From NCBI RefSeq assembly GCF_907163135.1, contig NZ_CAJQUA010000001.1:1317001-1381000 (forward strand): DNA of 64,000 nt, read 5' to 3'. The notes beneath the pieces were generated by a model. That model was not told where the DNA came from. It saw only the letters and a list, made by a program, of their open reading frames with translations, and made no database searches. Origin of the DNA: Brachymonas denitrificans. GTDB taxonomy: Bacteria; Pseudomonadota; Gammaproteobacteria; Burkholderiales; Burkholderiaceae_C. The translations under genes and the position numbers were made by a program. Positions 44,922 to 53,911 of this stretch are shown one piece after another; positions within the stretch are counted from its first letter, which is position 1, and each line of letters opens with the position of its first letter.

Positions 44922-46145
44922 TCAAACGGCCGGGGTTTCGGTTGCGACGCATGGAGCTTGCCTGGCCGGATCCTGCTCGGCGTCCGCCCGCTGCCTGCCC
45001 GCAACCCCGTTTCCGGCCGCCGCTGCATGCGGAACCAATGCCGCAGGATTGGCTGCCGTCAGCACCGCAATGTCATGGCGCAGCTGCTTCAGCGCGGGCG
45101 TCACAATCGCCACGAACAGCGCCTCGCGGCTGCGGCGCTGCGCTGCATGGCGCATCAGGTAACCGCGCGCACCGGCATGCAGCGCGGCCGACTGGGCCGC
45201 ACGCAGCGACAGCTCGCTCGCGTGCAGGCGCGCCTGCAGCACGGGCAGGATCTCCACCGTGCCCGCCTCCGCCTGCTGCGCCAGCTGCCGCGTCTGCACG
45301 CGCAGCGCATCCAGCTCTTCCTGCAGGTCGTCGTGCTGGTCATCCAGCCAGGCGTTCGTCACGCACTGCGTCAGGTTGCTCTCGCGGATCAGCTTCAGGC
45401 TGCCCTCGATCACGCCCAGCGCCATGCCGATCTGCAGCAGGATGAAGCCCGGCTTCACCCGCCCCAGAAAGGCGTTGAACTCGTTCGGTTGTGCCAGCAC
45501 GTCGGCAAAGGGAATGTGCACCTGGTCGAAGCGCACATTCAGCGTGCGCGTGCCTTCCAGCGCGCAGAACTCGGGGCAGGGCTTGAGCGTCACGCCCGGC
45601 GCATTGCCACGCACCACGAACATCACGTAGCCGCCCTCACCCAGTTGTGCCGTGGCCGCAAAAATGTGCTCTTCCCCGATGTTGGACACCCAGGGCAGGC
45701 TACCACTCACCACATAGCCGCCCGCTTCCGGCTCCGCCTGCAGCAGATGCTTCTCGATGCCGCTCAGGTGCTTCACGGTGTTGGACATGCCCGTGCCCGC
45801 CAGCAGCTCGCCACGCAGCACCTGCGGCAGATAGCGCTCGCGCGCCACCGGATTGCCGCTCTGGCGCAGATACCAGGCAAACGTGCCCTGGCACCACAGC
45901 GTAAAGGCAGTCGCACCACATTCGGCACCCACGGCCGCCATCAGCTCGATCTGCGTCGCCAGCCCCAGGCCGGAACCCCCCTGCTCCGGCTGCGCCAGCG
46001 CGGCAAAACCACCCAGCGCACCGAGCTCGCGCAGCCAGGCTTCGGGGTACAGGCCCTGGCGGTCAATCTGTTCCACCAGCGGACGCAGGCCGGTCCGCAC
46101 ATGCGAACGGACTTGTCCCAGCAGGAGTTGAGCGGCGTCGGACAT
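44922..46145 (-). CDS. Acyl-CoA-dehydrogenase-fold flavoprotein (possible FMNH2/FADH2 monooxygenase)
   Basis: 407 aa; ATG 46145 is preceded by AAGGAG at 6 bases. Fold features of the ACAD superfamily are visible: an N-terminal helical domain, the middle-domain start GTGMSNTVKHLSGIEK in place of the usual TEPxAGSD, SGSLPWVSNIGEEH, and a C-terminal helical bundle. The weak match to true dehydrogenase motifs and the neighbours (rubredoxin, transporter, AhpD-like) fit the DszC/SfnB-like oxygenase branch better than beta-oxidation; this is inference. The C-terminal 40 residues are Ala-rich and look disordered. Confidence 0.78.
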   Translation of the reverse strand: MSDAAQLLLGQVRSHVRTGLRPLVEQIDRQGLYPEAWLRELGALGGFAALAQPEQGGSGLGLATQIELMAAVGAECGATAFTLWCQGTFAWYLRQSGNPVARERYLPQVLRGELLAGTGMSNTVKHLSGIEKHLLQAEPEAGGYVVSGSLPWVSNIGEEHIFAATAQLGEGGYVMFVVRGNAPGVTLKPCPEFCALEGTRTLNVRFDQVHIPFADVLAQPNEFNAFLGRVKPGFILLQIGMALGVIEGSLKLIRESNLTQCVTNAWLDDQHDDLQEELDALRVQTRQLAQQAEAGTVEILPVLQARLHASELSLRAAQSAALHAGARGYLMRHAAQRRSREALFVAIVTPALKQLRHDIAVLTAANPAALVPHAAAAGNGVAGRQRADAEQDPARQAPCVATETPAV

Positions 46146-46325
46146 GATGTCTCCTTCATCAGCAGGCGGCCAACAAGGCAAAGGCCACCCCGGCACCCAC
46201 ACCGGCGGGTGCCTGCAATCAGATCATTCGGGGGGAAACGGGCAGGCGCGATAGCGTCGCAACTGCCTGGTACCGGTATGCCGGCCGCGCCTCGGGCGTG
46301 CCGCCACCAGGCACCCGGTGCAGCA

Positions 46326-46868
46326 TCAGGCGTAAGGCTGCAACTCGGGGTTGATCGGCGTGCGCGCCAGATTGTTCGAGTAATTGCACAGCGTGGCCAG
46401 CGCCACGCCCAGCACCACTTCCAGCGCCTGCTGCTCGCTGTAGCCGGCGCCATGGAAGGCAGCCAGATCCTCGTCCGGCACATTGCCCTTGTGCTCCATC
46501 ACGGCCAGCGTGAACTGCGCCAGCTGCTGCAGCTTGGGATCGTTGATGGCATTGGTGCCACGCAGCGCCTCCACCACCTCGTCGGGCAGCAGCTTCTTCT
46601 TGCGCGTCAGTGCGGTATGGCCCGCCACGCAGAAGCCGCAGCCATTCGTCACTGCCGCGGTGATCTGCACCACTTCACGCTCGCCGGCGCTCAGGCTGGT
46701 GCGGCCGTTGATGGCGCCGACCTCCTGGTACATCTCCAGCGCGGTGGGGGCATTGGCCAGCACACCGATCAGGTTGGGCAGGAAGCCATTGTTCTTCAGC
46801 GCCGTCTGCAGGCGCGGCTGGGCTTCGGGATGGGCGGAATCAACAGTGTGGATGGGCAGGCGGCTCAT
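46326..46868 (-). CDS. AhpD/carboxymuconolactone-decarboxylase-like protein
   Basis: 180 aa, all-helical CMD/AhpD fold. Redox motif CGFCVAGH with its upstream glutamate region (SAGEREVVQITAAVTNG), as in alkylhydroperoxidase-like proteins that act as thiol reductants or peroxidases. ATG 46868 follows an AAGGACC site. It is 180 bases upstream of the flavoprotein gene on the same strand; the gap holds a GGCACCC/GGGTGCC hairpin (46192-46213) but no terminator, so one operon is plausible. Confidence 0.85.
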   Translation of the reverse strand: MSRLPIHTVDSAHPEAQPRLQTALKNNGFLPNLIGVLANAPTALEMYQEVGAINGRTSLSAGEREVVQITAAVTNGCGFCVAGHTALTRKKKLLPDEVVEALRGTNAINDPKLQQLAQFTLAVMEHKGNVPDEDLAAFHGAGYSEQQALEVVLGVALATLCNYSNNLARTPINPELQPYA

Positions 46869-47116
46869 GCGAAGGGTCCTTCAAGAATTTGGCAATGCTT
46901 CGCATGGTAGGGAGGCTTCTAATAATTGAAAAATACTTTTTCCTGGTTTGCATATTCAAAAAATGACATATGAAAGTCACAGCACCCCTGGCAAAACGCA
47001 CTTCGACAATCACGATCAGGGCAGCTACTCCCTGCAGTCAGTGGTTAAACCCGGCAAATGAAGGCTGTCCACCCGTATCTGCTTGCAACTTTCGTGACAT
47101 TGTTCACAATTCCTGA

Positions 47117-48244
47117 ATCCACTGTTCCGCCGCCCAGGAGCGCTACAACAGCCGCAAGGAAGCAGAGGCCTACCTCAAGAACCCCGTCACTCCTTTCATC
47201 AACACCGACGCGACAGCACGCGACATGGATTTGATCCGCGATCTGCTGGGAGAGGAAAAACTCAACTATCTCGGCTATTCCTACGGCACCTGGCTGGGCG
47301 CCTGGTATGCCAGCCTGTTCCCCGAGCGTGTCGGCCGCATGGTGCTTGATAGCTACATCGACTTTTCAAGACCGCTTGACATCATCGCCCCTCAGATTCC
47401 GGCACGCCAACGGGCGCTGGACGAAATCCTCATTCCCTATGCAGTGCGCCACGCCCGGCACTTCCAGTTGGGAACCTCCGAAGCTGCAGTGCGCACGCAC
47501 ATGGCCAATCTGAGCCCGCGGATGCAGCATACGATCGCCGTCCCCCTGTTGCTGACAGCCTACAAGCGTGACGGAGCCGACCAGTTTCTCGAGGTCATCG
47601 CCATCGCACGCGAACTGGATCAACTGTTCACGACAATGCCGAAACCGCTGGACCGGGCTACAGCAGAAAAGGCAGCGCAACGCCTGCCCTTCATCCGCAG
47701 GGACGCCGAACGCAAGGCAGGCAGGCAAGTCATCGCCCAAAGACTTCTGGCAAGCTATTTCGAGACATTGCCCCACCCCAGACGGGAAGGGCTCGACATG
47801 GACTTCAACGCCTCCACCTACGCGGCGATTCGCTGCAATGATGCACCGGCATCCACCGACTTGACCGCCTGGGAGAAGCAGCTCCAGGATGCGGCCGAAC
47901 GCGCACCGCACTTCTTTTTCGGGCTGTACAACAACACCTGCGCTACCTGGGTACGTCCAGACCTGAAACAACCCGACCCGACTCCCCTGCAGTCACTGGA
48001 TCTGATGCTGGTGCAATCCCAATACGACGTAGCCACCCCGGTGGAAGGAGCGAATGCCTTCTTTGCCCGGTTGCCACGCGCCTTCCGCGTCTACGTGCCC
48101 GGAGAGCTCGAGCGTGGCTTGTTCCCCTACCGCGACAGGAACTGCGTGGATCTGACGGTCACCCGCTACCTCCTTGGCGAACCGCCAGCGCAACGCGAGA
48201 CCGTATGCTCCGCGCTTCCCTTGGAACAGGATGCCAGGAAGTAA
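47117..48244 (+). pseudogene. 5'-truncated tripeptidyl-aminopeptidase-like alpha/beta hydrolase
   Basis: The open frame runs from 47117, after an in-frame TGA at 47114, to 48244. It encodes the region around the nucleophile elbow (NYLGYSYGTWLGAWYASLFP, with GYSYG) and the C-terminal TAP domain, with the late acid/His region partly recognisable. Homology continues upstream of the only good ATG (47225) as RYNSRKEAEAYLKNPVTPF, so translation from 47225 would start inside the domain. Secreted members have about 100-150 more N-terminal residues and a signal peptide, not found in any frame of the preceding 250 bases. Probably a decayed gene. Confidence 0.75.
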
Positions 48245-48303
48245 AACCCTGTGAAGCCATCGAGCGGGCTCCTGACCCCACTCCGTAATTGTCACCTTCC
48301 AGC

Positions 48304-48337
48304 AAAAAGCCCCCTCGTGCAAGCACGCAGGGGGCTT
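48304..48337 (-). terminator. Rho-independent terminator after pntB
   Basis: On the minus strand AAGCCCCCT and AGGGGGCTT arms flank an inner GCGTGCTTGCACG loop and are followed by TTT. Ends the transhydrogenase operon about 45 bases past the pntB stop. Confidence 0.88.
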
Positions 48338-48381
48338 ATGGCGAAGGCCGGCACAAGACCGGCCCGTCAGGCAATCGCCAG

Positions 48382-49803
48382 TTACTCGATCGCCTTCACC
48401 ATGTCCTCGACCACTTTCTTGGCATCGCCAAACACCATCATGGTCTTGTCCATGTAGAACAGCTCGTTGTCCAGGCCGGCGTAACCGGCGGCCATGGAAC
48501 GCTTGTTCACGATCACCGTCTTGGCCTTGTAGGCTTCCAGGATCGGCATGCCGTAGATCGGGCTGCCCTTCTGCAGCGCAGCCGGGTTCACCACGTCGTT
48601 GGCGCCCAGGATGATGGCCACGTCGGCTTGTGCGAACTCGCCGTTGATGTCCTCCATCTCGAACACCTGGTCATAGGGTACTTCGGCCTCGGCCAGCAGC
48701 ACGTTCATGTGGCCAGGCATGCGGCCGGCCACCGGGTGGATCGCGTACTTCACGCTCACGCCATGCTCGGTCAGCTTCTGCGCCAGTTCGTTCACGGCGT
48801 GCTGCGCACGCGCCACGGCCAGACCGTAACCCGGCACGATGATCACGCTGTCGGCGTTGCTCAGCATGTAGGCTGCATCGTCCGCACTGCCGCTCTTGAC
48901 GGTACGCTGCTGCTGGTCGCCACTGGCAGCCGCACCGGCGTCCCCGCCAAAGCCACCCAGAATCACGTTGAAGAACGAACGGTTCATCGCCTTGCACATG
49001 ATGTAGCTCAGGATGGCACCGGACGAACCCACCAGCGAACCGGCAATGATCAGCATGCTGTTGTTCAGGCTGAAACCAATGCCTGCAGCCGCCCAGCCCG
49101 AGTAGCTGTTCAGCATGGACACCACCACCGGCATGTCGGCACCGCCGATCGGGATGATCAGCAGCACGCCCAGCAGGAAGCCGATCAGCGTCACCAGGAT
49201 GAAGGCGGTCCAGCTCTGCGTCATGGCAAAGCTCACAATGAAGAACAGCGCGGCAATGCCCAGGCCCAGGTTGATCCAGTGCTGGCCGGGGAAGGTCACC
49301 GGCGCGCCCTGGAACAGGCGGAACTTGTACTTGCCGGACAGCTTGCCGAAGGCAATCACGGAACCAGTGAAGGTGATGGCACCGATGAAGGAGCCCAGCG
49401 CCAGTTCCACGCGGTTGCCGACCGGAATCGGATCACCCAGCGCGGCAATGCCCAGCGCATGCGGCTCGGCCACGGCAGCAATGGCGATGAACACCGCAGC
49501 CAGACCGATCATGCTGTGCATGAAGGCCACCAGCTCTGGCATCTTCGTCATTTCGACGCGCTTGGCCATGATGGCACCGATGGAACCGCCGACCAGCAGG
49601 CCCAGCAGCACCCAGGTCAAGCCGATGGGCGAACCCGCCAGCTTGACGATCAGCGCCGCCGTGGTCAGCACGGCGATGGTCATGCCGACCATGCCAAACA
49701 TATTGCCGCGGATGGAGGTGGTCGGATGCGACAGGCCCTTGAGCGCCTGGATGAAGCAGATGCTTGCAACCAGATAGAGCAGAGTAACTACGTTCATGCT
49801 CAT
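48382..49803 (-). CDS. pntB: NAD(P) transhydrogenase subunit beta
   Basis: 473 aa: about nine membrane spans in the N-terminal half and the soluble NADP(H)-binding domain III in the C-terminal third (GYGLAVARAQHAVNEL, HPVAGRMPGHMNVLLAEA, GANDVVNPAA). With PntAa/PntAb it couples hydride transfer from NADH to NADP+ to proton entry. The start overlaps the pntAb stop (ATGA). Confidence 0.96.
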   Translation of the reverse strand: MSMNVVTLLYLVASICFIQALKGLSHPTTSIRGNMFGMVGMTIAVLTTAALIVKLAGSPIGLTWVLLGLLVGGSIGAIMAKRVEMTKMPELVAFMHSMIGLAAVFIAIAAVAEPHALGIAALGDPIPVGNRVELALGSFIGAITFTGSVIAFGKLSGKYKFRLFQGAPVTFPGQHWINLGLGIAALFFIVSFAMTQSWTAFILVTLIGFLLGVLLIIPIGGADMPVVVSMLNSYSGWAAAGIGFSLNNSMLIIAGSLVGSSGAILSYIMCKAMNRSFFNVILGGFGGDAGAAASGDQQQRTVKSGSADDAAYMLSNADSVIIVPGYGLAVARAQHAVNELAQKLTEHGVSVKYAIHPVAGRMPGHMNVLLAEAEVPYDQVFEMEDINGEFAQADVAIILGANDVVNPAALQKGSPIYGMPILEAYKAKTVIVNKRSMAAGYAGLDNELFYMDKTMMVFGDAKKVVEDMVKAIE

Positions 49804-50123
49804 TTTTCAGCTCCCTTCGCGGCGGGCGTCTTGCGCTCCTTCTTCTTGAACATTTCCAGCATGCGGCGCGTCACCAGGAAGCCGCCGAACACGTTGACCG
49901 CGGCCAACGCCACGGCAGCCACACCCATGGTCTTGGCCAGGGCGCCCTCGGTCAGGCCGGCGGCCAGCATGGCACCGACGATCACGATCGCGGACACCGC
50001 GTTGGTCACGGCCATCAGCGGCGTATGCAGCGCGGGCGTGACGTTCCACACCACGTGGTAGCCCACATAGATGGCCAGCACGAAGATGATGAGGTTGATG
50101 ATGGTGGGAGAGACGATGTCCAT
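49800..50123 (-). CDS. pntAb: NAD(P) transhydrogenase subunit alpha, membrane part
   Basis: 107 aa with three to four membrane spans (for example LIIFVLAIYVGYHVVW), equivalent to the C-terminal membrane part of E. coli PntA. Separate pntAa and pntAb genes are the usual arrangement in alpha- and betaproteobacteria. It begins two bases after the pntAa stop. Confidence 0.94.
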   Translation of the reverse strand: MDIVSPTIINLIIFVLAIYVGYHVVWNVTPALHTPLMAVTNAVSAIVIVGAMLAAGLTEGALAKTMGVAAVALAAVNVFGGFLVTRRMLEMFKKKERKTPAAKGAEK

Positions 50124-50125
50124 GA

Positions 50126-51256
50126 TTACTTCCTCTTCACTTCGCCGTTCTGCGTCATCAGGCAGGCCGCCACGATGTCGTCTTCCATGTCGACCTTCAG
50201 GCCCCCTTCTGCCGGCAGCACCAGCTTGAGGAAGTCGATCACGTTGCGCGCATAGAGCGAACTGGCATCGGCCGGCACCAGGCCGGCGATGTTGGTCTCG
50301 CCCACGATGGTCACGTCGTGCACGCGCACGGTCTGGCCGGCCTGCGTCAGCGGGCAGTTGCCATCCGTGCCGTTCGGGCCCTTGCCGGCGGCCATGTCCA
50401 CGATCACGGAACCGGGCTTCATGGCCTTGACCATATCCTCGGTCACCAGCGTGGGCGCAGCGCGGCCCGGAATCAGCGCGGTGCTGATCACCACGTCGGC
50501 AGCGGCCACGCGCTTGGCCACTTCGGCCTTCTGGCGATCCAGCCAGCTCTGCGGCATGGGGCGGGCATAGCCCCCCACGCCTTCGGCCGCTTCACGCTCT
50601 TCGTCAGTCTCGTAAGGCACATCGATGAACTTGGCGCCCAGCGACTCGACCTGCTCCTTCACGCTCGGGCGCACGTCGGAGGCCTCGATCACGGCACCCA
50701 GGCGCTTGGCCGTGGCAATCGCCTGCAAACCGGCCACGCCGACGCCCAGGATCACCACGCGCGCGGCCTTGACGGTACCGGCAGCGGTCATCAGCATCGG
50801 AAAGAAGCGCGGGTACTTGTCGGCCGCCAGCATCACGGCCTTGTAGCCGGCGATGTTGGCCTGGCTGGACAGCACGTCCATGCTCTGCGCACGCGTGGTA
50901 CGCGGAGCGGCTTCGAGGGCAAACGCGGTGATACCCGCAGCCGCCATGCGCTCCAGATTGGCGCGATCAAACGGATCAAGCATGCCGACCAGGGTGGCAG
51001 ACGGCTTGATCTGGGCCAGTTCGGCTTCGGAAGGCGCACGCACCTTCAGCACCAGCTCGCTGCCCAGGGCAGTGGCCGCATCGACGATGTTGGCACCGGC
51101 CGTTTCATAGGCCGCATCGGTAATACCGGCACGAATGCCGGCGCCTGCCTGGACTTTCAGGGTATGTCCCTGTCCGACCAGCTTTTTCACAGTTTCCGGC
51201 GTTGCGGCCACGCGGGCCTCGCCGGGCACTGTTTCCAGTGGGACTCCAATTTGCAC
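50126..51256 (-). CDS. pntAa: NAD(P) transhydrogenase subunit alpha, NAD-binding part
   Basis: 376 aa soluble domain I, alanine-dehydrogenase-like. MQIGVPLETVPGEARVAATP start, Rossmann motif VILGVGVAGLQAIATAKRLGA, conserved VEASDVR-type region and the RDQ-like mobile loop near GYARPMPQSWLDRQ. First gene of the pnt operon, with AGGAG upstream. Confidence 0.95.
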   Translation of the reverse strand: MQIGVPLETVPGEARVAATPETVKKLVGQGHTLKVQAGAGIRAGITDAAYETAGANIVDAATALGSELVLKVRAPSEAELAQIKPSATLVGMLDPFDRANLERMAAAGITAFALEAAPRTTRAQSMDVLSSQANIAGYKAVMLAADKYPRFFPMLMTAAGTVKAARVVILGVGVAGLQAIATAKRLGAVIEASDVRPSVKEQVESLGAKFIDVPYETDEEREAAEGVGGYARPMPQSWLDRQKAEVAKRVAAADVVISTALIPGRAAPTLVTEDMVKAMKPGSVIVDMAAGKGPNGTDGNCPLTQAGQTVRVHDVTIVGETNIAGLVPADASSLYARNVIDFLKLVLPAEGGLKVDMEDDIVAACLMTQNGEVKRK

Positions 51257-51456
51257 GATACTCCTCCAATATCAAACGGAACCTGTGTCTATCTGGCCTT
51301 CTGCGGGCCATTCGGCAAACGATCGTCGCGCCCCCCGTTTCACGGCACGGGACGAAGGCATCCCATGCTGCCTAATCTATTGCAACAGATATTAACAGTC
51401 AAAGGCCACGCCTTTCGATGTAATTACCAATAACCGGCCGGCAGCAACCACCCGAA

Positions 51457-52305
51457 TTACTGCCGCGCGTTGCGCACGGCCGGTGGCAGCGCCTGCGGGT
51501 GGCTGGTGCGGAAGGGATTGATATCCAGCCCGCCGCGACGGGTGTATCGCGCATAAACCGAGAGTTTGACGGGCGCGCAGCGGCTCCAGATGTCGGTGAA
51601 GATGCGCTCCACGCACTGCTCGTGAAACTCGTTGTGGTTGCGGAAACTCACCAGATAGCGCAGCAACCCTTCGTGGCTGATTTGCGGGCCGCTGTAGCTG
51701 ATTTGCACACTGCCCCAGTCCGGCTGCCCGGTAATCAGGCAGTTGCTCTTGAGCAGGTTGCTGGTCAGCGTCTCGCTCACGATGCCCTCTTCAGGGATGG
51801 TGGTCAGCAGCTCGGGCGCGGGATGGTAGTGCGTGCACTCGCAGTCCAGGCGATCCAGGCTGAGGCCGTCCAGCTCGTGGATCGGCTGCTGGTCGAACAG
51901 TTCGGCCGGCACCAGGCGCACGCCGATGCTGGCATCCATGGTAGCGGCCCCGCGCCAGGCCGCCTCGTTCAGGTCGGCAAAAATGCGCTCGCGCACTTCC
52001 TCGATCGAGCCGATGCGCGTGTTGTTGAAACTGTTCAGATAGAGCTTGAAGGACTTGCTCTCGATGATGTTGGGCGTCTCGCAGGGAATGTTCACCTGCA
52101 GCAGCGCCACCTGCGGTTTGCCGCGCAGATTGAGCCAACTGAGTTCATAGCCGGTCCACAGGTCGGCGCCCATGAAGGGCAGGCGGCCGGTAATGCCGAT
52201 TTCATCGCGCTTGGGCTGGCGCGGCAGGGGAAACAGCAGCGTGGGATCGTACTGGTCGGCGTAGCTGACGGCCTTGCCGAGGGGAGATTGCTCAGGAGTG
52301 GGCAT
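51457..52305 (-). CDS. queF: NADPH-dependent 7-cyano-7-deazaguanine reductase
   Basis: Reduces preQ0 to preQ1 in queuosine biosynthesis. 282 aa, the long two-domain (E. coli-type) form. Catalytic cysteine in [16 protein letters not shown], the QueF substrate motif [11 protein letters not shown] and the conserved tail [20 protein letters not shown]. It stands alone, after the yaaA terminator. Confidence 0.95.
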   Translation of the reverse strand: MPTPEQSPLGKAVSYADQYDPTLLFPLPRQPKRDEIGITGRLPFMGADLWTGYELSWLNLRGKPQVALLQVNIPCETPNIIESKSFKLYLNSFNNTRIGSIEEVRERIFADLNEAAWRGAATMDASIGVRLVPAELFDQQPIHELDGLSLDRLDCECTHYHPAPELLTTIPEEGIVSETLTSNLLKSNCLITGQPDWGSVQISYSGPQISHEGLLRYLVSFRNHNEFHEQCVERIFTDIWSRCAPVKLSVYARYTRRGGLDINPFRTSHPQALPPAVRNARQ

Positions 52306-52319
52306 GGATTTTCAACCGG

Positions 52320-52344
52320 AAAAAAGCCGCCATGGCGCGGCGGC
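52320..52344 (-). terminator. Rho-independent terminator after yaaA
   Basis: On the minus strand GCCGCC/GGCGGC arms with a 7-base loop are followed by TTTTTT. It lies between the yaaA stop and the queF start. Confidence 0.85.
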
Positions 52345-52429
52345 ATGCATCTTTTCATTGTGACGCAGCACAGCCCCGCTGCGGCCTGGCCGTGGCGCCC
52401 ACGTCACACCTTTGCGCGCCGATGCCGCC

Positions 52430-53209
52430 TCACTCCTGCCGGCGGCGAAACACCAGACGATCCGGACCGGAAGCCTCGGCCGCAAATGCATAGCCATCCG
52501 TGGCGAAACCCTGCAGCCCCTTGACCGACTTGATCTTGTGCTCGACCGCATAGCGCATCATCAGGCCACGCGCCCGCTTGGCATGGAAGCTGATGATCTT
52601 GTAGACGCCGTTCTTGTCATCCTCGAACACGCACTCGACCACGCGGGCCTTCAGCGCCTTGCGGTCCACCGCCTTGAAGTATTCCTGCGAGGCCAGGTTC
52701 ACCAGCACCGGTTCGGCCGCGCCCTCTTCCTCGAAACGCGCATTCAGGTACTCGGCAATGCGGCTGCCCCAGAAGTGGTACAGATCCTTGCCACCGGGAT
52801 TGGCCAGCTTCGTGCCCATTTCCAGGCGATAGGGCTGCATCAGGTCCAGCGGGCGCAGCACGCCATACAGGCCACTGAGGATGCACAGGTGCTGCTGCAG
52901 CCAGTCCAGCTGCGCCTTGCCCAGCGAGTTGGCATCCAGCCCATCGTACACATCGCCATTGAAGGCCAGCACCGCCTGCTTGGCATTGTCCGTATCGGCC
53001 TTGGTGCTCCAGGCCTGGTAACGACCCACGTTCAGGGCAGCGAGCTTGTCGCTCAGGCCCATCAGGGTGGCGATCTGCTGCGGCGACTGCTCGCGCAACA
53101 CGGCAATCAGCTCGGCGGACTGTTCCGGAAACAGCGGCGCGCTGTGCGTGGCCACTGCAGGCGGGGTGTAGTAATCCAGGGACTTGGCGGGAGAGAGAAC
53201 AAACAGCAT
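52430..53209 (-). CDS. yaaA: YaaA-family peroxide stress protein
   Basis: 259 aa, same length as E. coli YaaA (258). Starts [17 protein letters not shown], the family signature, with [29 protein letters not shown] and the tail [15 protein letters not shown]. YaaA lowers free iron and DNA damage under peroxide stress; the mechanism is a helix-hairpin-helix DNA-binding fold. Flanked by terminators on both sides, so monocistronic. Confidence 0.93.
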   Translation of the reverse strand: MLFVLSPAKSLDYYTPPAVATHSAPLFPEQSAELIAVLREQSPQQIATLMGLSDKLAALNVGRYQAWSTKADTDNAKQAVLAFNGDVYDGLDANSLGKAQLDWLQQHLCILSGLYGVLRPLDLMQPYRLEMGTKLANPGGKDLYHFWGSRIAEYLNARFEEEGAAEPVLVNLASQEYFKAVDRKALKARVVECVFEDDKNGVYKIISFHAKRARGLMMRYAVEHKIKSVKGLQGFATDGYAFAAEASGPDRLVFRRRQE

Positions 53210-53215
53210 GGCAGA

Positions 53216-53250
53216 AACAAAAATGGCAGGCGTTGTGAATGCCTGCCATT
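53216..53250 (-). terminator. Rho-independent terminator after small ORF 53268-53513
   Basis: Perfect 10-bp arms AATGGCAGGC/GCCTGCCATT with a 9-base loop, then TTTTTG on the minus strand. Supports the upstream 81-aa ORF as a real transcription unit. Confidence 0.9.
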
Positions 53251-53267
53251 ATCACCAAGGGTTCTGC

Positions 53268-53513
53268 TTACTGCAGGCGCGTGCTGCCTTGCACCCAGTC
53301 ACGGCCCTGTTGCTCGGCGTAGCTGGCCGCCTCCAGCGCGCAGGCAAACTCGCCGGCAAAAGTCACGATGCGGTCGGTACGCGAGCAGCCGCTGCCGCTG
53401 GCGATGGACACGCGCGGCGCATAACCGCCGCTGGGCATGCGCAGCGGGCATGCCTGGATGTGGTAGCGGCCCAGCGCAATCGGCGCGCGAGCCTGGTTAA
53501 TGGAATGGTTCAT
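53268..53513 (-). CDS. Small hypothetical protein
   Basis: 81 aa, soluble, ATG at 53513 without a strong ribosome site. Composition is normal and it contains a pattern reminiscent of small conserved betaproteobacterial proteins (RVSIASGSG, TDRIVTFAGEFA, then an Ala-rich helix ending in WVQGS). Ends just before a strong terminator. Function unknown. Confidence 0.65.
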   Translation of the reverse strand: MNHSINQARAPIALGRYHIQACPLRMPSGGYAPRVSIASGSGCSRTDRIVTFAGEFACALEAASYAEQQGRDWVQGSTRLQ

Positions 53514-53911
53514 GTCTCAAAATCTTTCTGATAACGTCGCGGTCGGCATGCGCCAGCCGGCGTGCGCACGCAAAACGTGGCACTTCAAGTGGCAACTGTG
53601 GCCGAAAACTGTGACGGGAAAATGTCAATTGGGCGCTCCCGATCCGGGAGAAACCCGCAGCCCCATGAGCGAAACTGCAGCGAAGATGGCGGCATCCGGG
53701 AAAGGCCGGACACTGCCCTTGCATGCGTGCTTTTTATCGTGAAATCTAATGGGCACGCGAATGCAAAATGTAATATTAGCAAGAATCAACACCAGACTCA
53801 AGTCTTTCCATAGGCAAAAATGTAATTCTGTGGTTTACATTTCCGCCTCGGGGACATTTCACGTGTTTGTATGATGTCTGCCATGTCCATGCCCTTCACT
53901 CTCTCCCGGCC
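53514..53911. other. Intergenic region upstream of the sulfite exporter gene
   Basis: About 400 bases with no gene I can support; a plus-strand frame at 53500-53742 is open but has no coding character. The right-hand third is AT-rich and holds the AAATGTAA operator-like sites listed separately. Confidence 0.55.
53766..53842. promoter_or_regulatory. Operator-like AAATGTAA sites upstream of tauE-type gene
   Basis: AAATGTAA occurs at 53766 and at 53818; the latter pairs with TTACATTT (53835-53842) across 9 bases to make a perfect inverted repeat. Size and symmetry fit an ArsR/BigR- or TetR-like repressor site controlling the sulfite exporter/persulfide dioxygenase pair. The regulator is not in this window. 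Confidence 0.45.

Noticed and set aside
46192-46213. Terminator between the AhpD-like gene and the flavoprotein gene
   Set aside because: The GGCACCC/GGGTGCC hairpin has no T-run on the minus strand; it may be an attenuator but not a terminator.
53500-53742. Plus-strand 80-aa ORF overlapping the small minus-strand gene
   Set aside because: No ribosome site or family pattern, and the minus-strand ORF has a matching terminator.
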